A DNA stretch of 64,000 nt from assembly GCA_037074765.1 (NCBI GenBank), contig JBAMDO010000032.1, positions 1 to 64,000 of the forward strand, read 5' to 3'. Source of the stretch: Mansonella perstans (taxonomy: Eukaryota > Nematoda > Chromadorea > Rhabditida > Onchocercidae). Made by a program: the position numbers and the translations under genes. The notes under the pieces are model-generated. The model was not told the origin of the DNA. It saw only the letters and a program-made list of their open reading frames with translations, and made no database searches. The number at the start of each line of letters is the position of its first letter. The stretch's first letter is position 1. Positions 63,325 to 64,000 of this stretch are shown here, piece by piece.

Positions 63325-64000
63325 CTATCCTCGTAAGTTGTTGCTAAGTTGACCTGTAATCTTTAACTTTATCTCTTCAGTATTATTTACTAAAATTCGT
63401 CTCATTTTAACTTCTCTAGCATTTCCTATTTCGAAATTTGCAATAACTGAATGGGAAAAAAGTTGAAGAGGTAGACAAAAACAAATATTCTTTAAGCGTT
63501 TAGAGAAACAATTTTTGCTTCAATCACAAATGGAAATCATTGTTTCAATCACAAATGGAAATCATTCCAGTGAATCATGACCAATTTTATAATTTTTTCT
63601 TCTGCTGAGGGCAATGGCATTATTCATTGTTAGCTACATTAGTGCTATTCATTATCACCAACATTCATCACATTCCTGCATTAAGCAGAGTAATGAATTT
63701 TTAAATTAATTGAATCAGATGAACTTGCAGAATAATTTGAAACTTTGCAGAATCAAAGCTGAATGATTGCTGTGAAAGATCCTAGTGGCAATATTTGATT
63801 ATTACTGAAAGAGAAAAAAAGTCATGTAAATAGAAGATAACATGGCAACTTTGCTTTACTTGACTTCTTGGCTTATAGGATTTCTGTCCAAAATCATAGC
63901 TTCAGTCGAAACAGACTAATATTTCGTTGCTTCTTATCTTGTTAATGAAGGCAGTTTATGACTAAAATAAAAGCACCATTTATTTGCTGCTGACTTATGC
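63325..64000. other. 5' flank of RING gene, window end
   Basis: No gene recognised. Contains a local duplication of TCAATCACAAATGGAAATCA (63521-63560). The upstream part of the RING/B-box gene, if any, would lie here. Confidence 0.5.

Noticed and set aside
1..64000. CRISPR arrays, rRNA or tRNA genes
   Set aside because: Tandem arrays found are minisatellites without spacer structure, and I saw no convincing rRNA or tRNA fold; short tRNAs cannot be excluded by eye.

Overview
The window is AT-rich animal DNA with many short exons, TTTCAG-type 3' splice sites and no operon-style prokaryotic features. The genes (casein kinase 1 alpha like KIN-19, MLC-4 type myosin light chain, tandem nematode-type fatty-acid/retinol-binding-like proteins) point to a nematode, most likely a spirurid or filarial parasite. 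All gene models below were assembled by eye from splice sites, reading phase and recognisable protein families.

Layout. 1-2.5 kb: no gene seen. 2.56-4.2 kb: an endogenous fragment of a circovirus-like CRESS-DNA virus: the end of a capsid-like ORF on +, a Rep gene on - that converges on it, and a perfect 569-bp inverted duplication of the Rep helicase part. This is the most unusual item here. 4.28-5.76 kb: a truncated, intron-containing CK1 pseudogene lying directly beside the viral fragment. 8.7-11.1 kb: an intact CK1-alpha gene (kin-19 type). 12.4-16.5 kb: a diverged CK1 paralogue with degraded catalytic motifs (probable pseudokinase) and almost the same intron positions. 18.8-21.3 kb: SMARCE1/BAF57 HMG-box subunit of SWI/SNF. 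22.0-24.3 kb: phosphopantothenoylcysteine synthetase.

Minus-strand block. 25.5-28.6 kb: ARPC1, the WD-repeat Arp2/3 subunit. 30.1-35.4 kb: a 556-residue protein with a CENP-B/Tc5-type DNA-binding region and no transposase domain seen. 37.7-39.4 kb: a secreted chitin-binding (CBM14) protein. 40.8-45.2 kb: serine hydroxymethyltransferase. 47.9-49.2 and 50.1-51.5 kb: two tandem secreted FAR-like proteins.

Right end. 53.2-54.8 kb (+): non-muscle myosin regulatory light chain (mlc-4 type). 58.7-59.8 kb (+): an orphan protein with an overlapping leucine-rich second frame at its 3' end. 61.7-63.3 kb (-): a RING/B-box (TRIM-like) gene whose exon phases do not all reconcile. The remaining intergenic DNA carries three minisatellites, homopolymer runs and a few inverted repeats. 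The genes are mostly unrelated housekeeping loci; functional clustering is seen only in the CK1 array and the FAR pair.
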